A DNA stretch of 64,000 nucleotides, from positions 372,001-436,000 of the forward strand of contig JAFEDS010000005.1 of the NCBI GenBank assembly GCA_018241505.1. The letters run 5' to 3'. The stretch's first letter is position 1. Each line of letters begins with the position of its first letter. This DNA is from Pseudomonadota bacterium (GTDB taxonomy: Bacteria > Pseudomonadota > Gammaproteobacteria > Steroidobacterales > Steroidobacteraceae). The notes beneath the pieces were generated by a model that was not told where the DNA came from, did no database searches, and saw nothing but the letters and a program-made list of their open reading frames with translations. A program made the position numbers and the translations under genes. This document shows, piece by piece, positions 16,482-26,374 of this stretch.

Positions 16482-17693
16482 ATGGACCAGACGACGTACG
16501 GCCTGGCGCGCCGCGCGCTTCCGGTGCGCAAGCAGCTTCAGATCGTATTGCTGATCGCTCTGGGCGCCGCAGGAATTGTGCTCCTCGGATGGGGCGCATC
16601 CCGATTGAGTGCTGCCCAACCCGAGCAGCCCCTGGCGACTCCCACGGCAACCGACAATTCACTGCACCTGACACCTTCTCAACTTTCGACCCTCACCGTC
16701 AATACCGTGGCGCGCCTCGGTTTCCGCACCGAGGAGGTCGCGGACGGCCGGATCGCACTGAACAGCGATACCGTAACCCAGGTCTTCTCGCCTTACTCCG
16801 GGCGGGTCATCCGCGTCATTGCCGGCATCGGCCAGCACGTCAAGAAGGGCGCGCCGCTCTTCAGCATCGATGCATCCGAATTCGCGCAAACCCAAAGCGA
16901 CCTTCTCAACGCCAACACTCAACTGAAGCTCGCCCGGATCGCCGAGGAGCGCCGCCACGCCGCTTTCGAGAGCAAGGGCGGCTCCCAGCAGGACTGGCAA
17001 CAGGCGCAGGCGGATCTGGCCGCGGCTCAAACGTCCCTGGATTCCGTGCGCAATCGACTGAGAATTTTCGGGCAGACCGACGAGCAGATTGCAGCCCTGG
17101 AGCGTGTGAAAACACCCAGTCCCGTCACCGTGGTGACCGCTCCTATCGATGGCGTCGTAACCGACCGCCAGGTTGGCCCGGGACAATACCTTCAATCCGG
17201 CAATGCAACACCGGTCTACACCATCGGTGACCTGACCTCTGTTTGGCTGGTCGCGGATGTTCGCGAAGTGGACGCACCGTTGGTGGAGGCCGGGCAAGAG
17301 ATCGAGGTTCGGGTCCTTGCATTGCCCGGCAAGGTTTTCAGGGCAAAACTGACCTCAGTAGGTTCCGCTGTGGATCCGGTTTCCCGGCGGGTTCCGGTGC
17401 GCGCGACGATTGAGAACACTGACAACAAGCTCAAGCCGCAAATGTTCGCCACTTTCAGCATCATTACCAGCGGCGAATCGAATGCGCTCGCGGTACCGGA
17501 GGAGGCTGTGGTGCGTGAGGGCGAGGCTGCCCGGGTGTGGGTGGTACAGGGCGGCAACGATCTGGCCCTGCGACAGATTCGCACCGGCCGAATCAACAAT
17601 GGCATGGTTGAAGTGCTCGATGGCCTGAAGGTGGGCGACAAAGTCGTCACCCGCGGCAGTCTGTTCATCGATCGCGCCGCGCAGTCCGGCTGA
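16482..17693 (+). CDS. RND efflux periplasmic adaptor (CzcB/CusB-like membrane fusion protein)
   Basis: A 403-residue membrane fusion protein. It has a cytoplasmic start with one helix (roughly 20-38), a barrel-sandwich/lipoyl region (SPYSGRVIRVIAGIGQHVKKG near residue 110, returning as APIDGVVTDRQVGPGQYL), a helical hairpin between (roughly 130-205), and beta-barrel and membrane-proximal domains. It links the inner-membrane pump to the outer-membrane channel. No His- or Met-rich metal site is visible. It lies 15 bp upstream of the pump gene, and the three genes form an operon. Confidence 0.9.
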   Translation: MDQTTYGLARRALPVRKQLQIVLLIALGAAGIVLLGWGASRLSAAQPEQPLATPTATDNSLHLTPSQLSTLTVNTVARLGFRTEEVADGRIALNSDTVTQVFSPYSGRVIRVIAGIGQHVKKGAPLFSIDASEFAQTQSDLLNANTQLKLARIAEERRHAAFESKGGSQQDWQQAQADLAAAQTSLDSVRNRLRIFGQTDEQIAALERVKTPSPVTVVTAPIDGVVTDRQVGPGQYLQSGNATPVYTIGDLTSVWLVADVREVDAPLVEAGQEIEVRVLALPGKVFRAKLTSVGSAVDPVSRRVPVRATIENTDNKLKPQMFATFSIITSGESNALAVPEEAVVREGEAARVWVVQGGNDLALRQIRTGRINNGMVEVLDGLKVGDKVVTRGSLFIDRAAQSG

Positions 17694-17708
17694 GCGCGAG
17701 AGCCGCTC

Positions 17709-20700
17709 ATGAACGGAATCATTGCCTTCGCGCTCAAGCAGCGCGTGTTCCTGGCCCTCCTGCTGCCGGTCGTTTTCATCGTCGGCTTCATTGCCTTCCG
17801 GCAACTCAACATCGAGGCATACCCGGATCCGGTTCCACCCTCTGTGGACATTGTCACGCAAAGCACCGGGCAGTCCGCGGAGGAAATGGAACGCTACATC
17901 ACCATTCCAATTGAAGTGCAGATGTCGGGCATTCCGCATGTCACCACCGTGCGGACCATTTCTCTCTTCGGTCTGTCGGATGTCAAGGTGCAGTTCACCT
18001 ATGACTTCACCTATGAGCAGGCCGAGCAGTGGATCATCAACCGCCTGGCACAGCTACCGGCGCTGCCCAACAACGCTCTGCCGCAAATTTCCCCAACCAG
18101 TCCCATCGGCGAAATCTATCGCTATCGAGTGACCGGACCGCCGGGCTATTCGGTTACCGACCTCAAGACCCTCGAGGACTGGGTGCTCGAACGGCGTTTC
18201 AAGGCCGTGCCGGGCGTCATCGATGTCACGGGGTGGGGCGGTAAGACCAAGACCTACGAAATCACGGTCGATCAACGTCGCCTGGTGCAGTACGGATTGT
18301 CCCTGTCACAGGTATTGCAGGCGCTGAATAACAGCAATGTCAATGTGGGCGGGCAGACGGTCAATATCGGGCCTCAGTCGGCGGTTGTGCGCGGTGTTGG
18401 GCTGATCCATTCAATGGACGACATCCGCAAGACCATGGTGACGTCGAGTCGCGGGATTCCGGTTGTGGTGGGGGATATCGCGGATGTCCGTGTGGAGCAT
18501 GCACCCCGCCTGGGCATTGCGGGTCACGACACGGATGACGATGTGGTGGAGGGGATCGTGCTCATGCGCCGTGGCGAGCAGAGCATGCCGACCATCGACC
18601 GGGTGAAGGCCGAAGTCGACAGAATCAACACCTCGGGCATATTGCCGCCGGGTGTCAAAATCATCCGGCTGTATGACCGGTCGGATCTCATCAGGTTGAC
18701 CACGCGGACGGTGTTGCACAACGTCATCGCCGGTGTCCTGTTGATCTTCCTGCTACAGTGGGCCTTCCTGGGCAATTTCCGCAGCGCTCTCATTGTCGCC
18801 TGCACCATTCCGTTTGCCCTGACTTTTGCCATTGCGCTGATGATCCTGCGGGGCGAGTCGGCGAACCTGCTGTCGGTAGGGGCGATCGACTTCGGGCTCA
18901 TTGTCGATGCATCGGTCATCATGGTTGAGAACATCTTCCGGCACCTCAGTGAAAGTGCCGACGCCCGCCGCACAGGCTCGCCCTTGATGCACATGGTGCG
19001 CGGCAGTGGCGTTTTTCGCGGTAAGTTCGCGGTCATTGCCAATGCCGCCACGGAAGTCAATCAGGCCATTCTGTTTGCCGCGGCCATCATTATCGCCGGG
19101 TTTGTCCCCTTGTTTACTTTGAGCGGCATCGAGGGCCACATCTTCGGCCCCATGGCGAAGACCTACGGTTACGCCATCGCGGGCGGTTTGATTGCCACAT
19201 TCACTATTTCACCCGCGCTCAGCGCCTTGCTGCTGCCGGACGGTGTCGCCGAGGTCGAAACGCTGTTGGTCCGGGGGCTGCGCCGCGTGTACGAGCCGGT
19301 TGTCGAGTTCGCGCTCGCCAACCGCTTCGTGACCTTGGGAGCCCTGGGGGTGCTGGTAATCCTGGCCGGTGTGGCCACGCGCTCACTGGGACTGGAATTC
19401 CTGCCCAAGCTCGAGGAAGGCAACTTCTGGATCCGGGCCACGATGCCCATGTCCATTTCGCTCGAGGAAAGCAATGGCTACGTGAACAAGATGCGCCGGA
19501 TCATCGGCGGATTCCCCGAGGTGCAGACGGCTATTTCCCAACACGGCCGGCCCGACGATGGCACCGATGCCACGGGCTTCTTCAATGCCGAATTCTTCGT
19601 GCCGTTGAAACCATTCGACACCTGGCCGGCGGGGATCACCAAGGAGAAGTTGACGGCGCAATTGACCCATGCGCTGCAGGATCAGTTCCCGGGAGTGGAA
19701 TTCAACTTCTCGCAGTACATCCAGGACAACGTGGAGGAAGCCGCCTCCGGCGTCAAAGGGGAAAACTCCGTCAAGCTGTTCGGCAATGATCTGAACACGC
19801 TGGAAGCAACTGCGCTGAAGATACAGACTGTGTTGCAGACGGTGCCCGGCATTACCGACCTTGCCGTACTGAACCCGTTGGGACAGCCCACCATCCGCAT
19901 CGATATTGATCGCTCGAAAGCGGCCCGCCTGGGGCTGTCGCCCGGCGACATCAATGCGACGCTGCAGGCGGCCATCGGCGGCCAGGCGGTCGGGGACTTG
20001 TATGAAGGCGGCAGCGATCGCCATTTCCCCATGATTGTCCGCCTCGCACATCAGTATCGCGGCGACCCGGACGCAATCCGGCGCATCACCATCGGAATCC
20101 CCGACACCTCCGGTAGCGGCAACACAGTGCAGATTCCACTGGGCGATGTATCCAATGTGCAGTTGATATCGGGCCCTTCGTTCATTTACCGCGAGCACCA
20201 GGAGCGCTACGTTCCCATCAAGTTCAGTGTTCGCGGCCGTGACCTGGGCAGCGCCGTTCTCGAAGCGCAGGCGAAAGTGGCCAAGGAAGTGCAGATTCCG
20301 GGCGGTTACAGCCTGGAGTGGGTGGGTGAGTTCGGCAACTTGCAGGATGCGCTGCATCGTCTGGGAGTGGCTGTGCCCGCCAGTATCGCGTTGATCTGCG
20401 TGCTGCTGTTTGTCAACTTCGGCTCGCTCGTTGACGTGATGTTGGCGGCGAGCGTCATTCCGATGGCCCTCATCGGGGGAGTGTTCGCGCTGGCCGTCAC
20501 CGGCACACCGTTCAGTGTATCCGCCGCCATCGGCCTGGTCGCGTTGTTCGGGATAGCGACCATGGATGGGATCATCGTGCTGTCGTATTACAACCTGCAC
20601 ATCGAGGAAGGCATGCCTCGCGTGGCCGCGGTACTGCATACCTGCCGGGTACAGATGCGACCGGTCATGATGACGTGCGTGGTCGCTTGCGTGGGACTCG

Positions 20701-20882
20701 TGCCCGCTGCGCTTTCCACTGGCATCGGCTCCCAGGTACAGCGTCCCCTTGCCTTGGTTGTCGTGGGCGGGATGCTGCTGACGCCCATCCTGGTGCTGTT
20801 GGTGCTGCCCGTGTTGATTTTGATGTTCTCTCGGCGCGTGCCCGATTCGGAGGAAATGGGGCCGGCGGAGGTGGCGACGTGA
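17709..20882 (+). CDS. HME-type RND efflux pump, CzcA family
   Basis: A 1057-residue RND transporter with 12 helices and two large periplasmic loops. The TM4 segment reads GAIDFGLIVDASVIMVEN, the acidic DFG..VD..V..EN motif that marks heavy-metal-efflux RND pumps rather than multidrug AcrB types. The pump probably expels divalent metal cations from the periplasm or cytoplasm using proton flow. The Ser in VDASV, where CzcA has Gly-Ala, makes the exact metal uncertain. The GTG start of the outer-membrane gene overlaps its stop. Confidence 0.92.
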   Translation: MNGIIAFALKQRVFLALLLPVVFIVGFIAFRQLNIEAYPDPVPPSVDIVTQSTGQSAEEMERYITIPIEVQMSGIPHVTTVRTISLFGLSDVKVQFTYDFTYEQAEQWIINRLAQLPALPNNALPQISPTSPIGEIYRYRVTGPPGYSVTDLKTLEDWVLERRFKAVPGVIDVTGWGGKTKTYEITVDQRRLVQYGLSLSQVLQALNNSNVNVGGQTVNIGPQSAVVRGVGLIHSMDDIRKTMVTSSRGIPVVVGDIADVRVEHAPRLGIAGHDTDDDVVEGIVLMRRGEQSMPTIDRVKAEVDRINTSGILPPGVKIIRLYDRSDLIRLTTRTVLHNVIAGVLLIFLLQWAFLGNFRSALIVACTIPFALTFAIALMILRGESANLLSVGAIDFGLIVDASVIMVENIFRHLSESADARRTGSPLMHMVRGSGVFRGKFAVIANAATEVNQAILFAAAIIIAGFVPLFTLSGIEGHIFGPMAKTYGYAIAGGLIATFTISPALSALLLPDGVAEVETLLVRGLRRVYEPVVEFALANRFVTLGALGVLVILAGVATRSLGLEFLPKLEEGNFWIRATMPMSISLEESNGYVNKMRRIIGGFPEVQTAISQHGRPDDGTDATGFFNAEFFVPLKPFDTWPAGITKEKLTAQLTHALQDQFPGVEFNFSQYIQDNVEEAASGVKGENSVKLFGNDLNTLEATALKIQTVLQTVPGITDLAVLNPLGQPTIRIDIDRSKAARLGLSPGDINATLQAAIGGQAVGDLYEGGSDRHFPMIVRLAHQYRGDPDAIRRITIGIPDTSGSGNTVQIPLGDVSNVQLISGPSFIYREHQERYVPIKFSVRGRDLGSAVLEAQAKVAKEVQIPGGYSLEWVGEFGNLQDALHRLGVAVPASIALICVLLFVNFGSLVDVMLAASVIPMALIGGVFALAVTGTPFSVSAAIGLVALFGIATMDGIIVLSYYNLHIEEGMPRVAAVLHTCRVQMRPVMMTCVVACVGLVPAALSTGIGSQVQRPLALVVVGGMLLTPILVLLVLPVLILMFSRRVPDSEEMGPAEVAT

Positions 20883-22522
20883 GCCCGGCTGCTGCCAGCC
20901 AGCCGCCGCTAGGGCGCCGCGCACAAGCGGGCCCCATGCCGGCGGCCCCCATGCCGGCGGCCCCCATGCCGGCGGCCCCCATGCCGGCGGCCCCCATGCC
21001 GGCGGCCCCCATGCCGGCGAGCTCGGTGCCGGCGAGCTCCGTGCTGCTGCGAGGCGTGCTGCGCCGAGCCGCGCCGTTCATGGCGGCTGCCATCGCGTTG
21101 GCCGGCTGTGCCGTCGGCCCCAACTTCAAACAGCCCGCGGCGCCCGCTGTCTCGGGCTACCTGCCCGAGCCCCTGCCGCAGCAGACCGAATCGGCCCCGG
21201 GGCAGGGCGGAGACGCACAGCACTTTGTCGAGGGTATGGATGTTCCTGCGCAATGGTGGACCGTCTTTCAATCGCCTGATCTGAACGCCTTGATCGAACA
21301 GGCATTCAAGAACAACCCAACAGTTCAAGGCGCGCAGGCCGCTCTGCGTCAAGCCAACGAAAACTACTACGCGCAACGGGGCTCGTTGCTACCTGCCGTT
21401 GATGCCAACTATTCCTTTCAACGCCAGAAGAATGCAACCGGTACCCTGGCTCCGACTCTGACTTCCGGGCAGGACATATTCAACCTGCACACCGCACAGG
21501 TGTCCGTTTCATACGTCCTCGACGTATTCGGCGGCGTCCGCCGCGAAACCGAGTCAATGCACGCGCTTGCTGACGCACAGAAATATCAGCTCGAGGCCAC
21601 CTATCTCACGCTGGCATCCAATGTGGTGACGGCCGCCATTCAGGAGGCCGCTGCGCGCGCCCAACTGACGGCAACCAACGATATCGTGCGCAGCGAGACC
21701 GAGGCACTTCACATACTGAAGCGACAATATGAGCTCGGCTCGATTGCCATGACCGACGTGATGGCACAGGAAGCTGCGTTGGCAAACGATGAAAGCGGCG
21801 TGCCGGCACTCAAAAAGCAGGTCGAGCAGGCGCGCCACGCACTCGCCACGCTGGTTGGACAGTTTCCCAGTGAAACCGCCACCGAGCATTTCGAGCTGAC
21901 CCAACTGCATCTGCCGGGTGACCTGCCCGTCACGGTACCCGCTCGCCTGGTCCGGCAGCGGCCCGACATCCTCGCGGCGGAGGCACAGATGCACTCTGCC
22001 AGCGCCCAGGTCGGCGTTGCGGTTGCCAACATGCTTCCACAGATCACGCTCACCGGCAGCCAGGGCGGGGCATCGACGCAATTCGGTCAACTCCTGGCAA
22101 ACGGGAACACCTTCTGGGCCGGCGGCGCCAGCCTGACACAGACGCTGTTTGCCGGTGGTGCTTTGCTCCACAAGGAACGCGCCGCTCGTGCCGCGCTCGA
22201 CCAGGCGGGTGCACAGTATCGAGCCGCGGTGCTCACTGCATTCCAAAATGTCGCAGACACGCTCACCGCCCTCCAGCTCGACGCACAGGCTTTAGACGCC
22301 AGCGTCCGCGCCGAACGCGCCGCGGAAGAAAGTCTGATCACTGTCCGGCACAACGTCGAGCTGGGTTCTGTTGGATATCTCGCCCTGCTGAATGCCCAAC
22401 AGACTTATCAACAAGCCGTGTTGAATCTCGCCCAGGCACAAGCCAACCGGTACACCGATACGGCCGCCCTGTTCCAGGCACTGGGGGGCGGGTGGTGGAA
22501 CCGGAACAATCCCGCGACCTGA
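20879..22522 (+). CDS. Outer-membrane efflux lipoprotein (TolC/NodT family)
   Basis: An outer-membrane factor that completes the RND efflux system. Two OEP repeats are visible (DLNALIEQAFKNNPTVQGAQA near the start of the mature protein; RPDILAAEAQMHSASAQVGVAVANMLPQITLTGS in the second half). The lipobox is AIALAGC followed by AVGPNFKQP, a classical NodT-type start. From GTG at 20879 the protein has 547 residues, but residues 20-50 are a PMPAA tandem repeat ahead of the signal peptide, which is unusual. Translation may really begin at one of several in-frame ATGs, including the one at 21078 right before the lipobox helix. The coupled GTG is the most economical choice. Confidence 0.87.
   Translation: MSPAAASQPPLGRRAQAGPMPAAPMPAAPMPAAPMPAAPMPAAPMPASSVPASSVLLRGVLRRAAPFMAAAIALAGCAVGPNFKQPAAPAVSGYLPEPLPQQTESAPGQGGDAQHFVEGMDVPAQWWTVFQSPDLNALIEQAFKNNPTVQGAQAALRQANENYYAQRGSLLPAVDANYSFQRQKNATGTLAPTLTSGQDIFNLHTAQVSVSYVLDVFGGVRRETESMHALADAQKYQLEATYLTLASNVVTAAIQEAAARAQLTATNDIVRSETEALHILKRQYELGSIAMTDVMAQEAALANDESGVPALKKQVEQARHALATLVGQFPSETATEHFELTQLHLPGDLPVTVPARLVRQRPDILAAEAQMHSASAQVGVAVANMLPQITLTGSQGGASTQFGQLLANGNTFWAGGASLTQTLFAGGALLHKERAARAALDQAGAQYRAAVLTAFQNVADTLTALQLDAQALDASVRAERAAEESLITVRHNVELGSVGYLALLNAQQTYQQAVLNLAQAQANRYTDTAALFQALGGGWWNRNNPAT
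20932..21040 (+). repeat. 15-bp tandem repeat (six copies) at the 5' end of the efflux lipoprotein gene
   Basis: Six copies of a 15-bp unit (CCCATGCCGGCGGCC) carry in-frame ATGs at 20936, 20951, 20966, 20981, 20996 and 21011, followed by two diverged GTGCCGGCGAGCTC units. They encode Pro-Met-Pro-Ala-Ala repeats. The unit length is a multiple of three, so copy-number change would keep the frame. Confidence 0.93.
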
Positions 22523-22551
22523 GACGCGGCTGAAGCGGCTGAGACCGCGTC
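22523..22551 (+). terminator. Hairpin after the RND operon
   Basis: Perfect 7-bp arms GACGCGG and CCGCGTC with a 15-nt loop start directly after the stop codon of the outer-membrane factor. It is a possible terminator, but no T-tract follows, so it may only stabilise the mRNA end. Confidence 0.35.
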
Positions 22552-22693
22552 CACCTCCCGAGGCGCCGCCGCATCTGGCGCCATGCCGCGACCGCAGCCA
22601 TTTCTCGACGCAGAGCGCCATTTTGACGCATTGATTGGCAACAATCCGCGACTACACTGGCTTGCACCCAATGACGCACAAGGAGGGCCGCAC

Positions 22694-23308
22694 ATGAATC
22701 ATCTCGTTTCCGAAACCACCCGACGGCACATGACCGCCGATCAGTATCTTGCCTTCGAGCAGCACAGTCCGGCCCGTCACGAGTACCTGGCCGGTGAGGT
22801 GTTTGCCATGACAGGGGCCAGTGCCCAGCACGTTGCGATTGCAACGAGGTTGTTCGCAGCCACCCGGGCACATTTGCGCGGCACACCCTGGCAGGCCTTC
22901 ATGTCCGACGTGAAGGTCCGGGTGCGGACCCACATGCGGGACTACTTCTACTATCCTGACATGTTGGTTATTTCCGATGCCGACGCCCGAGCGGACGGCG
23001 GTGAACGGATGCCCTTTGTACGCAGCCCGCGGCTCATTGCCGAGGTGATCTCCCCCTCGACCGAGAACATCGATCGGCGGGAGAAGTCGATGATGTACCG
23101 GGAGCTCATTTCCCTCGAGGAATATGTGCTCGTGGCCCAGGAGGAATGTGAAGTGACGATCTTTCGCCGCCGCCAGAACTGGCGCCCCGTGATCTGTAAT
23201 GCGCTCGAGGACGTGGCGGAGCTCCGTTCGATCGGGTTGTCCTTACCCCTGGTGCAAATCTATCGCGAGCCACCGGACGCGCTGCCCCGGGTTGCCGAGC
23301 CGAAATAG
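22694..23308 (+). CDS. Uma2 family (DUF820) PD-(D/E)xK nuclease-fold protein
   Basis: A 204-residue protein of the Uma2/DUF820 family. The opening MTADQYLAFEQHSPARHEYLAGEVFAM pattern is typical. The restriction-endonuclease-like core shows YYPDMLV (Asp), RLIAEVISPST (Glu) and a following Lys in REKSMMY. The start has a strong AGGAGG box 8 bp upstream; an in-frame start at 22583 lacks one. Family members are abundant in cyanobacteria and some proteobacteria, and their biological role is unsettled. It lies alone between the RND operon and the histidine kinase. Confidence 0.88.
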   Translation: MNHLVSETTRRHMTADQYLAFEQHSPARHEYLAGEVFAMTGASAQHVAIATRLFAATRAHLRGTPWQAFMSDVKVRVRTHMRDYFYYPDMLVISDADARADGGERMPFVRSPRLIAEVISPSTENIDRREKSMMYRELISLEEYVLVAQEECEVTIFRRRQNWRPVICNALEDVAELRSIGLSLPLVQIYREPPDALPRVAEPK

Positions 23309-23390
23309 GGCGCTGTAGTACGCTGCGTCACAGCACGAGGGCCGTTGCCTTTATCGACAAGTGCCGTGCCGCATGTAAGCATGCCGCCGG

Positions 23391-25958
23391 ATGCCAGAAC
23401 GGATATCACAGCATGTAGTCACGGTTGGTATAGTGACCATTGCGGCAATTGCCATTGCCGGGGCCCTGACTTACACGCGGGTGGAATTGCTGAGCGATGC
23501 GTCGGCCTACGTCAACCGCTCCGAACGGGTTCGTTATGCACTGCAACGAACTCTGTCCACAGTGCAGGACGCCGAGTCGGGTGTCCGCGGCTATCTGATC
23601 ACTCACGAAGACCCCTTCCTCGAGCCATTCCTGCGCTCGCGCACCGAGCTGGATTCCAACCTGCAAGCCCTGACCGGCCTCCTGGCTGACAACCCGAGTC
23701 AGCTCGAGCGCTTCCGGGACCTCGACCGGCTGGCCCGCGCACGCCTGGATCGTCTGAATACCGTCGTGACCCAGATTCGCGATGGCACCTTTGTCATGCC
23801 TAATGCGCCGCGCGCCTCGAGCGAGGCCAAGAAGCTGATGGATTCCTTCCGCGCCCAGGTGACCGCCATGCAGGCCTACGAGGCCACGCGGCTCAGCGAG
23901 CGGCTGCGGCTGACGGCCCAAGCGCGCCGGGAAGCGCTGATCGCGACGGTGAGCATGTCAGGAATCGCCGTTGGGCTGGTGTTGCTTCTGATCCTCGTGA
24001 GTCGGCGCGCGGCGGCCAAGGTCCGCGCCAGCCAGCGCTGGCTGGGTACAACTCTGAACAGCATCGGCGATGGCGTGATTGCCACCGACGCACAGGGTTC
24101 GATCCGCTTTCTCAATCCCGTAGCGGCCGAGCTGACAGGCTGGTCACAGGCCGAAGCACAGGGGCGTGGAATCGACGAGGTGTTTCGTATCGTGGGCATG
24201 GGCGATCACCAACCCACTGAAAGCCCGGTGGCGCGGCTGCTGCGTCAGTCCACCCTCGCCGGGGCGCCGGACCAGGCCGTGTTGGTCAGCCGCGATGGCA
24301 GCGAATTCCCCATTGAGGACAGTGGCGCCCCCATTCGCGACGAAAAAGGCGAGATCCAGGGCGTGGTCGTTGTTTTCAAGGATGCCTCGGCCGCACGCGC
24401 GGCGCAGGTGGCTCTGAAGGCCAGCGAGGAACGGCAGCGGCTCGCTCTCGAAGGCGCGGAGCTCGGTGCGCTCGATCATGACTTGGCCAAGGGCACGGCG
24501 GTCTGGAATGAACGCCTGCATGGGATCCTCGGCTTCAGTCCGGGAATTCCACTCGATACCGGTATGATCAACCGCCAGGTCTACGCGGAAGACCGTGAGT
24601 TGGTCCGAGCATCGCTGCAAAATGCAAAAGCGAACCGCGCGCCGTTTCGCTGCGAGCACCGGATAGTGCGTGCCAGCGATCAGGCGGTGCGGTGGATCGC
24701 TGCCAACGGCATCTACGTTTATGACAAGGACGGCGAGGCCACCCGGTTCATTGGTGTCGTGAGAGATGTCACGGAGAACCGGCGTCTCGAGTCGCAGGAG
24801 CGGCAAGCACAGAAGCTCGATGCACTCGGCACCCTGGCGGGCGGGATCGCACACGACTTCAACAACATCCTTGCGGTCCTGCGCGGCAATCTCGCCGTCA
24901 TCCGCTCGGAGCTGGCCGCCAACAGCGAAATCACCGCCTCGGTGGCGGACATGGACAATGCCTGCAATCGCGCCACGGCGCTGGTACGCCAGATCCTGAC
25001 ATTCGGCAGCCGCCAGGACCAGGAACGGAAGGTCCTGCAGTTGGAGTCGGTGGTCAAGGACGGGATGCGGCTGCTGCGGGCGACGCTGCCGGCTGAAATC
25101 GAGATTCGCTGCAACGATCCGCTGGAGCGGTTGCCGCCGGTGCTGGTGGACCCGAACCAGATTCACCAGGTCATTACCAATCTCGGCATCAATGCCGCGC
25201 ATGCCATCGGCCGCCGTCAGGGAACGATCGAGGTGTACATCGAGTCGGTGCAGGTCGATGCCACCCTCGCGGCGACTTCGCCCGATCTTCGCGAAGGCCG
25301 CTACGTTCGCCTCAGGTTCTGTGACAACGGCTGCGGCATGTCACGCGCGGTCATGGACAGAATTTTCGAGCCCTTCTTTTCCACGAAGACGCCCCAGTCC
25401 GGAACCGGCCTTGGACTGTCCGTGGTGCGTGGGATCATGAAAAATCATGACGCCGCGATCAGCGTCTACAGTGAATTGAACCGCGGCACCCGCTTCCACC
25501 TGTACTTCCCGGTGGCCAGTAACCAGGCCCAAGCGGGCCAAATCGTCACGCCAGCAGCGCCGAAGCGGGGGCAGGGCGAGCGCATTCTGTATCTCGACGA
25601 TGAGGAGTCCCTGGTGATACTGGCCAAGCGCATGCTCGAGCGCATGGGCTATCACGTCAGCGGCTTCAAGGACGCGGCCCAGGCCATCGCCGCCTTCGCC
25701 GCCACGCCCCAGGACTTCGATCTCGTGCTGACGGACCTCTCCATGCCGGGTATGAGCGGCATGGAGGTCGCGCGTCAGATTCTCGCGATTCGTCCGGATG
25801 TACCCGTTCTGCTGGCAACCGGTTACGTCCGCACCGAGGATGTGGAGCAGGCGCGCGCGATCGGCATCCGCGAGGTAATCTGGAAGCCCCAGACAATAGG
25901 GGAGATGGGCGACTTGCTCGCTCAACAGCTCCAGAAGCTGGTTCCGGCGCAACCTTAG
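23391..25958 (+). CDS. Hybrid sensor histidine kinase (CHASE3-PAS-PAS-HisKA-HATPase-REC)
   Basis: An 855-residue membrane sensor. A helix at roughly 10-30 is followed by a periplasmic CHASE3 domain (RTLSTVQDAESGVRGYLITHEDPFLEPF) and a second helix near 185-203. Then come two PAS domains (roughly 215-330 and 345-470), a His-kinase core with GGIAHDFNN (phospho-acceptor His488), an ATPase domain with N, G1 and G2 boxes (NLGINAAHA, FCDNGCGMS, GTGLGLSVV), and a receiver with LVLTDLSMPG (phospho-acceptor Asp782). The GGxAHDFNN form places it with hybrid kinases that signal by phosphorelay. No response regulator gene lies next to it, so its output is not known from this window. Confidence 0.95.
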   Translation: MPERISQHVVTVGIVTIAAIAIAGALTYTRVELLSDASAYVNRSERVRYALQRTLSTVQDAESGVRGYLITHEDPFLEPFLRSRTELDSNLQALTGLLADNPSQLERFRDLDRLARARLDRLNTVVTQIRDGTFVMPNAPRASSEAKKLMDSFRAQVTAMQAYEATRLSERLRLTAQARREALIATVSMSGIAVGLVLLLILVSRRAAAKVRASQRWLGTTLNSIGDGVIATDAQGSIRFLNPVAAELTGWSQAEAQGRGIDEVFRIVGMGDHQPTESPVARLLRQSTLAGAPDQAVLVSRDGSEFPIEDSGAPIRDEKGEIQGVVVVFKDASAARAAQVALKASEERQRLALEGAELGALDHDLAKGTAVWNERLHGILGFSPGIPLDTGMINRQVYAEDRELVRASLQNAKANRAPFRCEHRIVRASDQAVRWIAANGIYVYDKDGEATRFIGVVRDVTENRRLESQERQAQKLDALGTLAGGIAHDFNNILAVLRGNLAVIRSELAANSEITASVADMDNACNRATALVRQILTFGSRQDQERKVLQLESVVKDGMRLLRATLPAEIEIRCNDPLERLPPVLVDPNQIHQVITNLGINAAHAIGRRQGTIEVYIESVQVDATLAATSPDLREGRYVRLRFCDNGCGMSRAVMDRIFEPFFSTKTPQSGTGLGLSVVRGIMKNHDAAISVYSELNRGTRFHLYFPVASNQAQAGQIVTPAAPKRGQGERILYLDDEESLVILAKRMLERMGYHVSGFKDAAQAIAAFAATPQDFDLVLTDLSMPGMSGMEVARQILAIRPDVPVLLATGYVRTEDVEQARAIGIREVIWKPQTIGEMGDLLAQQLQKLVPAQP

Positions 25959-26011
25959 AAGCGGGTGTCCGGCCCCGCTCCGCTCAAACGTCTAGAGGGC
26001 GTTTCACAACC

Positions 26012-26371
26012 ATGAAGGACGACCAAGCCATGAGCGAGTTTCTATTCATATACCGGGGCGGCATGCGTGACTTTCGCAAGCAGTCACCCGAGGAAATGCA
26101 GCAGGTCATGCAGAAGTGGATGACCTGGATGCAGGGCCTGGCGGAGAAGGGCCACCTGAAGGACCGGGGCCATCCCCTCGAGCCGGAGGGCAAGCTGGTC
26201 AGCGGCAGCGGCAAGAATGTGACTGACGGCCCGTACGCGGAAAAGGACCTGGTGGGCGGCTTCAGCCTGGTGGAGGCAAAGGACCTGGCGCAGGCGGCTG
26301 AATTGTCCAAGGGATGCCCGATTTTCGATCGTGGGGGCGCCGTCGAGGTGCGACCCATCATGCAGATGTAA
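26012..26371 (+). CDS. DGPF/YCII-related protein of an ECF42 pair
   Basis: A 119-residue YCII-like dimeric alpha-beta barrel protein with the DGPYAEKDLVGGF segment that names the DGPF family. It is followed 3 bp later by an ECF-type sigma factor with a long C-terminal extension. This pairing of DGPF proteins with ECF42 sigma factors is a known conserved neighbourhood. The DGPF protein may be a target or partner of the sigma factor; its chemistry is unknown. ATG at 26030 is an alternative start. Confidence 0.9.
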   Translation: MKDDQAMSEFLFIYRGGMRDFRKQSPEEMQQVMQKWMTWMQGLAEKGHLKDRGHPLEPEGKLVSGSGKNVTDGPYAEKDLVGGFSLVEAKDLAQAAELSKGCPIFDRGGAVEVRPIMQM

Positions 26372-26374
26372 TGC

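Noticed and set aside
19383-20924. 513-codon antisense frame over the RND pump gene
   Set aside because: It is a His/Gln/Arg-rich shadow of the pump gene with no recognisable motif, a common artefact of high GC content.
25959-26029. Search for an ECF42-type self-promoter before the DGPF gene
   Set aside because: I saw no convincing -35/-10 pair of the type I associate with ECF42 targets, so no promoter is called.
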